DNA of 64,000 bases from Nocardioides marmorisolisilvae (lineage in GTDB: Bacteria; Actinomycetota; Actinomycetes; Propionibacteriales; Nocardioidaceae): the NCBI RefSeq assembly GCF_031656915.1, contig NZ_CP134227.1, positions 496,001 to 560,000 of the forward strand. The letters run 5' to 3'. Each line of letters opens with the position of its first letter. Position 1 is the first letter of the stretch. The translations under genes were made by a program, and so were the position numbers. This document shows, piece after piece, positions 1 through 7,400 of this stretch. The notes beneath the pieces are model-generated. The model saw only the letters and a list, made by a program, of their open reading frames with translations, was not told the DNA's origin and searched no databases.

Positions 1-669
1 GTCGAGCGCGGCCCGCATCAGCCGGAAGTTCTCCTGGGTGGCGTAGGTGCCGGCGAACCCCTCACGGGTGGCGCCCTCGGGGACGTAGTCGAGCAGCGAC
101 TGACCGGTCGAGCGGATCACCGCGATCACGTCGGCGCCCTCCCGCGCGGCCAGCTGTGCCTGAGGGATGTCCTCGTAGATGTCGCCGGTCGCGACGATCA
201 GGTAGATCCACGGCTTGCTCGGGGCGTCTCCCACGCGCTGCACGAGCCGCTCCCGCTCGCGCCGACGGCGGTCGATCTGCCGCAGGCCCGCTCCCACCTG
301 ACGCCGCGCCAGGCTGCTGGCCCGCTGCAGGTCGCGTCCGGTCGGGACGCGCATCGTCACCGAGCCCGCGGCGGCCTTCTGGGCCAGGGTGAGCAGGTCC
401 TCTGCCTCACCGCGCACCAGCGCGTCCCACACCGGGAGCGCCACGCCGTGCTCGAGACCGACGTCGGCGCGCACCACGTCGGCGAGGCGGTTCGCCCACG
501 GGATGCCGTCGGTGTCGGCCCCGGACAGGCCGGCCAGGCGCAGCGTGGCGCGCTCGACTGACACGGTCGTGTGTGACTGGGCAAGCCGGACGATCGGCCG
601 GCCGACCCTGCGGGCCAGCGTCCGGGCACGGCGTACGTCGGCGGCGTCCAACTGCAGCACCGGCTTCAT
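1..669 (-). CDS. kamD: Beta-lysine 5,6-aminomutase alpha subunit (partial)
   Basis: N-terminal 223 residues of the adenosylcobalamin- and PLP-dependent aminomutase that moves the terminal amino group of beta-lysine (or D-lysine) from C6 to C5, giving 3,5-diaminohexanoate. The protein starts MKPVLQLDAADV and contains the family-like stretches SHTTVSVERATLRLAG, GVALPVWDALVRGEAEDLL and PWIYLIVATGDIYEDIPQAQ. The full subunit is usually about 515 residues, so more than half lies beyond the left edge, where the beta subunit kamE would be expected next. Its ATG overlaps the TGA of the upstream amidohydrolase gene by one base, so the two are probably translationally coupled. The divergent lysine 2,3-aminomutase and the adjacent dehydrogenase support the assignment. 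Confidence 0.88.
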   Translation of the reverse strand, partial: MKPVLQLDAADVRRARTLARRVGRPIVRLAQSHTTVSVERATLRLAGLSGADTDGIPWANRLADVVRADVGLEHGVALPVWDALVRGEAEDLLTLAQKAAAGSVTMRVPTGRDLQRASSLARRQVGAGLRQIDRRRRERERLVQRVGDAPSKPWIYLIVATGDIYEDIPQAQLAAREGADVIAVIRSTGQSLLDYVPEGATREGFAGTYATQENFRLMRAALD

Positions 670-2198
670 CAGGCCTCCCTCCCCACGGCACGGCCGTGGA
701 CGTAGAGCGTGCGGAGCGCGGGAGCCGGGACGTCCTCGGCGAGCAGAGGGAGGGTGCCCTCCAGCCCGCCGGCGCAGTCCCAGACAGCCAGGTGGGCCGG
801 CGCTCCGGTCCGGACCCTGCCGACGCCGTCCTGGCGCGCGGCGTGCCAGCCCCCGGCGGTGTGCGCCTCGAACGCGGCCGTGGGGGTGATCCGCTGGGTC
901 ACGTCGCGGTGCTCGATGGCGGACCGCACCGCACCCCACGGGTCGATCGGAGTGACCGGGGTATCGGACCCGAAGGCCATCGCCACCCCCGCCCGGTGCA
1001 TGGATCCGAGCGGGTTCATGTCGTGCCAGCGTTCGCCCAGGCGCGTCGCATACATCTGGTCGGGGCCGCCCCACAGCGCGTCGAACGCGGGCTGCATGCT
1101 GGCCACGATCCCGAGCTCGGCCAGGCGTGCGATCAGCTCGGGCGAGGGCATCTCGACGTGCTCGAGACGGTGCCGGGCCGCACGGACGGCATCAGCGCCG
1201 ACCCTCTCGACGAGGAGCGTCAGACCGACGACGACCGCGTCCAGGCCGGCCTCGCCGATGCAGTGGAACCCGCCTTGGACGCCCGCCCGGGTGCACGCCT
1301 CCAGATGCTCGGCGATCTCCTCCGGGCTGAGGAAGGTGTGGCCGTGGTTGTCCGGGTCGTCGTCGTACCCGTGGTGCAGCGCTGCCGTGCGGGAGCCGAT
1401 CGCGCCGTCCACGTTGAGGTCGCCGGCCAGGCCCGCCGCGCCCAGCTCGGCAAGCCGGTCGAACGCGTCTCGCTGACCCCAGTAGAACGTCGGCAGCAGG
1501 CCGGTGAGCTCGGCGGCGTGCCGCACCAGGTCCAGCTCGTAGGCAGGACCGATGTGCGGCGCGGCGGCCTCGTGGAATCCGGCGATGCCGGCGGCAGCCA
1601 TCGCCTGCACGGCGGCACGGGCCGCGACGAGTCGCTGCTCGGGGCCGACCAGCGTGCCCAGCGCCTCGCTGGCGGCCTGACGTGCGTCGCGCTCGAGCCG
1701 GCCGGAGGCGTCGAAGCCGTCGGTGCCCGCCAGCACCGGCACCACGTCGAGCAACGACGGGGAGACGATGCACGAGTGGCAGTCGCGTCGTTCGAGCAGC
1801 ACGAGACGCCCCGGGGCCGCGCGGTCGAGCTCGGCTGCGGTCGGGGGCCGGCCCTCCGGCCAGGCATGCTCCTCCCAGCCGGTCCCGACCAGGACGCCGG
1901 TGGGCTGCATCCGGGCGAGCGTGGCGACCGCGTCGAGGGCCTCCGCCAGCGATCTGGTTGCCCTCAGGTCGAGCCGGGTCAGACCGAACCCGGTGAGCAC
2001 CGAGTGCACGTGGGCGTCGACGAACGCGGGCGCCAGCAGCGCGCCACGCAGGTCGACCAGCTCATCGGCGTCGTCGTACGCGGCCGTGTCGGCGCCGACG
2101 TGAACGATGATGCCGTCCTGGACCGCCACGAAGCTCGCCTCGACGGCATCGCCCGTGTGTACGACGCCGTTGCGGAACACGATGCGGTGCGATGTCAT
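669..2198 (-). CDS. Amidohydrolase, YtcJ-like, in the lysine operon
   Basis: A 509-residue metal-dependent amidohydrolase of the YtcJ/amidohydrolase-3 type. The metal-binding HxH is in FVDAHVHS (His63, His65), the short N-terminal beta domain runs over residues 1-55, and a late metal-ligand region reads AMAFGSDTPVTPIDPWGA. Members hydrolyse amide or cyclic C-N bonds; the substrate here is not known. It sits between 3,5-diaminohexanoate dehydrogenase (4-bp gap) and kamD (1-base overlap), so it is co-expressed with lysine degradation. No amidohydrolase belongs to the classical pathway, so it may hydrolyse a cyclised or acylated intermediate. That role is inference from context only. Confidence 0.8.
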   Translation of the reverse strand: MTSHRIVFRNGVVHTGDAVEASFVAVQDGIIVHVGADTAAYDDADELVDLRGALLAPAFVDAHVHSVLTGFGLTRLDLRATRSLAEALDAVATLARMQPTGVLVGTGWEEHAWPEGRPPTAAELDRAAPGRLVLLERRDCHSCIVSPSLLDVVPVLAGTDGFDASGRLERDARQAASEALGTLVGPEQRLVAARAAVQAMAAAGIAGFHEAAAPHIGPAYELDLVRHAAELTGLLPTFYWGQRDAFDRLAELGAAGLAGDLNVDGAIGSRTAALHHGYDDDPDNHGHTFLSPEEIAEHLEACTRAGVQGGFHCIGEAGLDAVVVGLTLLVERVGADAVRAARHRLEHVEMPSPELIARLAELGIVASMQPAFDALWGGPDQMYATRLGERWHDMNPLGSMHRAGVAMAFGSDTPVTPIDPWGAVRSAIEHRDVTQRITPTAAFEAHTAGGWHAARQDGVGRVRTGAPAHLAVWDCAGGLEGTLPLLAEDVPAPALRTLYVHGRAVGREA

Positions 2199-2202
2199 CT
2201 GC

Positions 2203-3264
2203 TCAGCCTCGCGCCTCGAACAGCGTGCGGACCCCAGGCTCCGCGCGCAGCAGGTCGAGCGCGGTCTCGGCGTGGCCGGGCACGAAGCCGTTGCCGATCA
2301 GCATGGTCACGTCGGCGGCCAGCCCCTCGGCCCCGAGAGCGGCGGCGCTGAACGACGTCGCCATGGAGAAGAAGATCACTGTGCCGCTCGCGGCGGTGGC
2401 CAGGACCGCTCCCCCTTCACAGCCGGGAACGTCCACGCAGACCACGGTGATGTCCGCGGGTCCCCCGGCCTCGGTGACCGCATCGCGCAGCGCGAGCGGG
2501 TCTCGGGCGTCCGCGATCGTCACGCAGTCGGCGAGCCCGGCCGCGCGCAGCAGCGCTGCCTCCTGCTCGTGCGGGACCACGCCGATGGTCCGGGCGGCGC
2601 CGCTGCGGCGCGCGGCCGCGAGGCAGAGCGAGCCCGACTTCCCCGCCGCTCCGATCACGGCGACGACCGGGGCGTGTCCCGACTCCCTGTATCGCGCGAC
2701 ATGGCGGGCGGTCAGGGCAGGTGCGCCGCAGACGTCCATCACCGAGAGCGCGAGCTGGGTCGGGATGTCGTCGGGTAGCCGGGCGGCGATGCTGCGCCCG
2801 AAGAGTACGGCGTAGCCGTCCGTGGGGACCTGCTCGCTCGACCCGTCCCAGTGCGCCAGCGCGTCCTCGATCACCAGCGGGGTCAACGTCAGCGAGACCA
2901 GCGTGGCGACGTGGTCGCCGACGTCCAGACCGAGTGGCGAGCGGTCCCCGACCTCCTCGACGGTGCCGACGAGCATCCCGCCGGATCCGGTCTCGGGGTT
3001 CTGCATCTTCCCGCGGGTGCGGACGATCTCCAGGACCTCGGCGCGGATCGCGTCGCCGTCCCCGCCGTGCTTGCGGTGCAGCTGGCGGTAGGAGGCGGCA
3101 TCGAGATTGAGCCGCTCGACCCTGATCCGCACCTCGTCGGGCCACAGCTCTGCGCGGGTGTCGAGGCGCAGGGCCTGCTGAGGCAGCACCCCGGCAGGCT
3201 CCAGGACACGGTGCAGACCGACCGGGTCGGCAGCAACATCGCGTAGTGCAGACTCAGGTGCCAC
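2203..3264 (-). CDS. kdd: L-erythro-3,5-diaminohexanoate dehydrogenase
   Basis: A 353-residue enzyme of the 3,5-diaminohexanoate dehydrogenase family (EC 1.4.1.11), which oxidatively deaminates the product of beta-lysine 5,6-aminomutase to 5-amino-3-oxohexanoate with NAD(P). A nucleotide-binding loop reads AVIGAAGKSGS (residues 203-212), and the N-terminal half has a quinone-reductase-like barrel (GSGGMLVGTVEEVG, LGLDVGDHVATLV). The start is GTG with GGAG eight bases upstream and no in-frame ATG nearby. First gene of the leftward operon, divergent from kamA across a 151-bp promoter region that holds an inverted repeat. The family call rests on recognised sequence and on its two aminomutase neighbours. 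Confidence 0.87.
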   Translation of the reverse strand: MAPESALRDVAADPVGLHRVLEPAGVLPQQALRLDTRAELWPDEVRIRVERLNLDAASYRQLHRKHGGDGDAIRAEVLEIVRTRGKMQNPETGSGGMLVGTVEEVGDRSPLGLDVGDHVATLVSLTLTPLVIEDALAHWDGSSEQVPTDGYAVLFGRSIAARLPDDIPTQLALSVMDVCGAPALTARHVARYRESGHAPVVAVIGAAGKSGSLCLAAARRSGAARTIGVVPHEQEAALLRAAGLADCVTIADARDPLALRDAVTEAGGPADITVVCVDVPGCEGGAVLATAASGTVIFFSMATSFSAAALGAEGLAADVTMLIGNGFVPGHAETALDLLRAEPGVRTLFEARG

Positions 3265-3298
3265 GTATGATCTCCGTTAGAAGCGTAATCGAACAGGA

Positions 3299-3336
3299 CA
3301 TCTTCCGGCATGTGGTTGGACTTGCCGGACAAGATG
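3299..3336. promoter_or_regulatory. Imperfect inverted repeat in the kdd/kamA divergent promoter
   Basis: CATCTTCCGGCA (3299-3310) is mirrored by TGCCGG-AC-AAGATG (3323-3336): twelve paired bases with a 2-nt bulge around a 12-bp centre. It lies midway between two divergent lysine-catabolism genes, a typical operator position. No regulator gene is adjacent, although an Lrp/AsnC-type gene lies 2.6 kb away at 5953-6390. Confidence 0.4.
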
Positions 3337-3415
3337 CTCCTACTCTAGTCAGAAGAGGGTTACGTCACACAATGCGGCGCGCCCCGGACCACGTCCCCAC
3401 GACCTGGGAGCACTG

Positions 3416-4822
3416 ATGAGCATCGAGACGTCGATCGGCGGCCTGATCGAGGCCGAGACCGGCCAGCCCTACCCCTACCGTCGGGTCGAGCTGGTGGAGC
3501 CGGACTGGACCCGGTTCCCGGGATGGCGCGAGGTGACCGCCGCGCAGTGGTCCTCGGCCCAGTGGCAGCGGGCGCACTGCGTCAAGAACGTCGCGCAGCT
3601 GCGCGAGGTCGTTGGCGATCTCGTGGCCGATGCGTTCTACGCGGATCTCGAGCGCGACCAGCGCGAGCGGGCCACCATGTCGATGCTGCTTCCCCCGCAG
3701 ATGCTCAACACGATCGCGCCCCGAGACCTGCCGACCGGGCCCGGCTCGCTCACCGAGGCGTTCTACGCCGACCCGGTGCGCCACTACATGCTGCCGGTGT
3801 TCTCCGACCGGCGTACCGACTGGGCCTCGCACCCCTTCGCCAGTCGGGACTCCCTGCACGAGCACGACATGTGGCAGGTCGAGGGCCTGACCCACCGCTA
3901 CCCCACGAAGGTGCTCGCCGAGCTGCTGTCGACCTGCCCGCAGTACTGCGGCCACTGCACCCGGATGGACCTGGTCGGCAACTCGACGCCCTCGGTCGAC
4001 AAGCTTCGGTTCGACCTCAAGCCCGTGGACCGACTCGACGCCATGCTCGACTACCTGCGCCGCACCCCACAGGTGCGCGACGTGGTCGTCTCCGGCGGTG
4101 ACGTCGCGAACCTGCCGATCGCCCGGCTCGAGGACTTCCTGACCCGGCTGCTCGAGATCGAGAACATCCGCGACATCCGGCTGGCGACCAAGGCTCTGAT
4201 GGGCCTGCCCCAGCACTGGCTGCAGGACGATGTCCGCGCCGGGATCGAGCGGGTCTGCCGGATCGCGCGGGCGCGAGGCGTCTCGATCGCGGTGCACACC
4301 CACGTCAACCACGCGAACTCCGTGACTCCCCTGGTGGCCGACGCTGCGCGAGCCATGTTCGACGCCGGCGTCCGGGATGTGCGCAACCAGGGCGTGCTGA
4401 TGAACGGCGTGAACGCGGACCCGCACGCGTTGCTCGACCTCTGCTTCAGGCTGCTCGACGGCGCCCAGATCATGCCCTACTACTTCTACATGTGCGACAT
4501 GATCCCCGCCTCGGAACACTGGCGGATCTCGGTGGCCGATGCACAACGGCTGCAGCACCACATCATGGGCTACCTCCCCGGCTTCGCCACCCCGCGCATC
4601 GTCTGCGACGTCCCGTTCGTCGGCAAGCGGTGGGTGCACCAGGTCGCGGACTACGACACCGAGCGCGGGATCTCGTACTGGACCAAGAACTACCGCACGT
4701 CCATCGAGGCCGACGACCCGGAGGCGCTGAGCCGTCGCTACGAGTACTACGACCCGATCCACACGCTGCCCGAGGCAGGACGGCGCTGGTGGGCCGAGCG
4801 GACGGCGGGCGCCACCGTCTGA
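3416..4822 (+). CDS. kamA: Lysine 2,3-aminomutase (radical SAM)
   Basis: A 468-residue radical-SAM, PLP-dependent enzyme that converts L-lysine to L-beta-lysine, the first step of aminomutase-type lysine degradation. The [4Fe-4S] motif CxxxCxxC is CPQYCGHC (Cys174, Cys178, Cys181), followed by the SAM-binding VVSGGDVANLP. The PLP-binding and C-terminal regions (VLMNGVNADPHALLDL, MPYYFYMCDMIPASEHWR) resemble KamA rather than the shorter EpmB-type proteins. The ATG follows GGGAGCACTG. Divergent from kdd and kamD, which encode the next two steps. The product could instead serve beta-lysine formation, but the neighbours favour catabolism. Confidence 0.93.
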   Translation: MSIETSIGGLIEAETGQPYPYRRVELVEPDWTRFPGWREVTAAQWSSAQWQRAHCVKNVAQLREVVGDLVADAFYADLERDQRERATMSMLLPPQMLNTIAPRDLPTGPGSLTEAFYADPVRHYMLPVFSDRRTDWASHPFASRDSLHEHDMWQVEGLTHRYPTKVLAELLSTCPQYCGHCTRMDLVGNSTPSVDKLRFDLKPVDRLDAMLDYLRRTPQVRDVVVSGGDVANLPIARLEDFLTRLLEIENIRDIRLATKALMGLPQHWLQDDVRAGIERVCRIARARGVSIAVHTHVNHANSVTPLVADAARAMFDAGVRDVRNQGVLMNGVNADPHALLDLCFRLLDGAQIMPYYFYMCDMIPASEHWRISVADAQRLQHHIMGYLPGFATPRIVCDVPFVGKRWVHQVADYDTERGISYWTKNYRTSIEADDPEALSRRYEYYDPIHTLPEAGRRWWAERTAGATV

Positions 4823-4828
4823 TCCGAC

Positions 4829-4850
4829 GGCGGCGGGGTGGGTCGCCGCC
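4829..4850 (+). terminator. GC-rich hairpin after kamA
   Basis: GGCGGCG (4829-4835) pairs with CGCCGCC (4844-4850) around an 8-nt loop, starting seven bases after the kamA stop. No T tract follows, so this may be a non-canonical terminator or only a 3'-stabilising hairpin. Confidence 0.4.
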
Positions 4851-4910
4851 CGAGGGTGACGTGGGCCACGGCCATGCATCGACCGCACGTCCGCGGGGCA
4901 CCACCGGGAC

Positions 4911-5945
4911 ATGCCACGCCTGCGCAGGGTATCGCCCGACTCGCCCGGCTGGACCCGCAGGCGCGCCGGTGCCGGCTTCGTCTATCTGGACGAGGACGGG
5001 GAGCGCCTCGGAGCGGATGCCGTGCGCAGGATCAAGGAGCTGGTCATCCCACCCGCCTGGGAGGAGGTCTGGATCTGTCCCCTGCCCCATGGGCACATCC
5101 AGGTCGTCGGCACCGACGACGCCGGCCGGCGCCAGTACCTCTACCACCCGGCGTGGCGGGCTCGGAGGGACCGGATGAAGTTCGATCGGGTCAAGGATGC
5201 TGCGCCCTCCCTGCCTCGGGTGCGCCGCGCGCTCGACCGACACCTTGCGCTGGAGGGCATGCCCCGCGAACGGGCCGGCGCGGCTGCGGTGCGGCTGCTG
5301 GACCTGGGCTGCTTCCGGATCGGCAGTGACGTCTATGCCGATGCGAACGGCTCCTTCGGCCTCACCACGCTTCAAAGGCAGCACGTGCGCCGTCGGGGTG
5401 AGGAGATGGTCTTCCTCTTCCCGGGCAAGTCCGGCAAGGAGCACGAGGTGGTGATCGACGATGGGCGCGTCCTCCCGGTACTCGAGGAGATGCGGCGTCG
5501 CCGCGGTGGCTCCGACCGGTTGCTCGCCTACCGTCACGGACGACGGTGGCTTGACCTGGATGCGTCGGCGGTCAACGAGTACCTCGCCGAGCTCCTCGAC
5601 AGCGACCTCACCGCCAAGGACTTCCGCACCTGGCACGCAACGGTGCTGGCCGCGGTCGCCCTGGCGGAGTCCGACGAGACCGGCGTGAGCAAGGCGTCCC
5701 GCAAGCGTGCGGTGCGCGCTGCCGTGGTCGAGGTCGCCGACTACCTCGGGAACACTCCCGCCGTCGCTCGCGGGTCCTACATCGACCCGCAGGTCCTCGA
5801 GAGGTACGACGACGGGCTCGTCCTCGACCCGGCCCGTTGGGCGCGCTGCCGCTCCCCGGAGAGCCGCCAGCACCAGCGGGAGCTCGGCGTGCTCGACCTG
5901 CTCGGCGACGACCCCGCCGGGAGCGATCGGGTCCGACGACGGTGA
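4911..5945 (+). CDS. DNA topoisomerase IB
   Basis: A 344-residue type IB topoisomerase of the compact bacterial/poxvirus type, which relaxes supercoils through a 3'-phosphotyrosyl intermediate without ATP. The N-terminal domain spans about residues 20-90 (GFVYLDEDGERL, HGHIQVVGTDDAGRRQYLYHP) and the catalytic domain follows. Active-site candidates are Arg136 (CFRIGSD), the KDFRTWHAT segment (Arg239, His242) and the nucleophile Tyr290 in VARGSYIDP. No strong ribosome-binding site precedes the chosen ATG. Convergent with the Lrp-type gene, 7 bp apart. Confidence 0.92.
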   Translation: MPRLRRVSPDSPGWTRRRAGAGFVYLDEDGERLGADAVRRIKELVIPPAWEEVWICPLPHGHIQVVGTDDAGRRQYLYHPAWRARRDRMKFDRVKDAAPSLPRVRRALDRHLALEGMPRERAGAAAVRLLDLGCFRIGSDVYADANGSFGLTTLQRQHVRRRGEEMVFLFPGKSGKEHEVVIDDGRVLPVLEEMRRRRGGSDRLLAYRHGRRWLDLDASAVNEYLAELLDSDLTAKDFRTWHATVLAAVALAESDETGVSKASRKRAVRAAVVEVADYLGNTPAVARGSYIDPQVLERYDDGLVLDPARWARCRSPESRQHQRELGVLDLLGDDPAGSDRVRRR

Positions 5946-5952
5946 TGGCGGC

Positions 5953-6390
5953 TCAGGGAACCGGTCGGTTCTCGTACGGCGTGGACAGCACGATGGTCGT
6001 CCGGGTAGCGACGTTGGCCAGCGCTCTGATCCTGCCCAGTGTCTCCTCCAGATCGGCGGGCGTGCCGACCCGGACCTTCAGGATGTAGGACTCCTCCCCC
6101 GCGACCGACCAGCACGACTCGATCTCCGCCAGACCGCGGAGCCGGTCGGGATAGTCGTCGGGTTGGGACATGTCGAACGGGGTGATGGAGATGAACGCCG
6201 TCAGCGGTCGACCGGCCGCGGCATGGTCGACGGTCGCGCCGTACCCGGTGATCAGGCCGCGCTGCTCGAGCCGCTTCACCCGCTGGTGCACCGCCGAGGT
6301 GGACAGCCCGGTGGCCTTGCCCAGGTCGGTGTAGGACATCCGGCCGTCAGCCGCCAGCAGCCGCAGAATCTCCCGGTCCTTCTTCTCCAC
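5953..6390 (-). CDS. Lrp/AsnC family transcriptional regulator
   Basis: A 145-residue feast/famine regulator. The N-terminal winged helix-turn-helix covers residues 3-60 (DREILRLLAADGRMSYTDLG, TGLSTSAVHQRVKRLEQRG). The C-terminal ligand-binding RAM domain spans about 65-140, with the glycine-containing SVAGEESYILKVRVGT. Such proteins bind amino acids and form octamers. GTG start. The gene is divergent from the exonuclease at 6444 (53 bp) and 1.1 kb from the lysine genes; control of those genes is a reasonable guess but is not shown. Confidence 0.9.
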   Translation of the reverse strand: MEKKDREILRLLAADGRMSYTDLGKATGLSTSAVHQRVKRLEQRGLITGYGATVDHAAAGRPLTAFISITPFDMSQPDDYPDRLRGLAEIESCWSVAGEESYILKVRVGTPADLEETLGRIRALANVATRTTIVLSTPYENRPVP

Positions 6391-6431
6391 GGCGAGAACG
6401 ATAGTGCCTCGAACCCGCCGGGGCGGTCTGC

Positions 6432-6437
6432 CAGACT
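6432..6437 (+). promoter_or_regulatory. Putative -10 element, leaderless start
   Basis: CAGACT ends six bases before the GTG at 6444, and no Shine-Dalgarno sequence lies between. The arrangement fits leaderless transcription of the exonuclease gene, as at 43583, 47873 and 49764. Confidence 0.35.
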
Positions 6438-6443
6438 CGCCGC

Positions 6444-7367
6444 GTGACCGAACGACTGATGCTCCTCGACACGGCGTCGTTGTACTTCCGCGCCTACTTC
6501 GGCGTCCCGGACTCGGTGCGCGCGCCCGACGGCACGCCCGTCAACGCGGTGCGCGGACTGCTCGACTTCATCAGCCGCCTGGTCGAGGACTACCGCCCGA
6601 CCCACCTCGCCTGCTGCTGGGACAACGACTGGCGGCCACAGTGGCGGGTCGACCTGATCCCGACGTACAAGGCGCATCGAGTGGTCGAGGTGACGCCCGC
6701 CGAACGACCCGATGTCGAGGAGGTGCCTGACTCCCTCGAGACGCAGGTGCCGGTGATCGCCGAGGTGCTGGCCGCGATTGGCATCGCCGTGGTCGGGGCC
6801 GATCACCACGAGGCGGACGACGTGATCGGCACCCTGGCGACCGGCGCCGGGATGCCTGTCGACATCGTCACCGGCGACCGCGACCTCTTCCAGCTCGTCT
6901 CGGATGTGGACGAGGTGCGGGTCCTCTACACCGCGCGCGGCGTCGGCCGCCACGAGCGCGTGACCGACGAGGTGGTGGTCGGAAAGTACGGCGTGCTTCC
7001 CAGCCAGTACGCCGACTTCGCGACCCTGCGCGGAGACAGCTCCGACGGGCTGCCCGGCGTAGCGGGTGTCGGCGAGAAGACAGCCGCGTCGCTGCTGCTG
7101 AAGTACGGCGACCTCCGTGGGATCATCGACGCCGCCACCGACCACGCGTCAGGCATGGCACCGGGGCCACGGTCGAAGGTCACCGCTGCGCTCGCCTACC
7201 TGGAGGTGGCGCCGAAGGTCGTCGCGGTGGTGCGCGACCTCGACCTCGGGAGCCCCGACCTGACCCTGCCCCGAGCGCCGGCCGATCCGGACGCGCTTGC
7301 CCGGCTGACCGAGCGGTGGGGGCTCGGCTCGTCGGCCACCCGCGTCCTGCACGCCCTCGTCGGCTGA
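6444..7367 (+). CDS. 5'-3' exonuclease (Pol I N-domain type)
   Basis: A 307-residue stand-alone FEN-like nuclease homologous to the 5' nuclease domain of DNA polymerase I. It would remove flaps or RNA primers 5' to 3'. Metal-binding acidic clusters are visible in MLLDTASLYFRAYF, ADHHEADDVIGTLA and TGDRDLFQLVSDVDE. The helix-hairpin-helix is RGDSSDGLPGVAGVGEKTAASLL (as two adjoining segments). GTG start without a ribosome-binding site. No polymerase domain follows, so this is a separate protein and not a truncated polA. It ends 33 bp before the convergent helicase gene. Confidence 0.92.
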   Translation: MTERLMLLDTASLYFRAYFGVPDSVRAPDGTPVNAVRGLLDFISRLVEDYRPTHLACCWDNDWRPQWRVDLIPTYKAHRVVEVTPAERPDVEEVPDSLETQVPVIAEVLAAIGIAVVGADHHEADDVIGTLATGAGMPVDIVTGDRDLFQLVSDVDEVRVLYTARGVGRHERVTDEVVVGKYGVLPSQYADFATLRGDSSDGLPGVAGVGEKTAASLLLKYGDLRGIIDAATDHASGMAPGPRSKVTAALAYLEVAPKVVAVVRDLDLGSPDLTLPRAPADPDALARLTERWGLGSSATRVLHALVG

Positions 7368-7400
7368 GCCGGGCACCGCGTCCGCCCGGCGCTCGGAGGC

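Noticed and set aside
6444-7367. Truncated DNA polymerase I
   Set aside because: The 307-residue protein has a natural start and stop and matches stand-alone 5'-3' exonucleases; no polymerase remnants follow.
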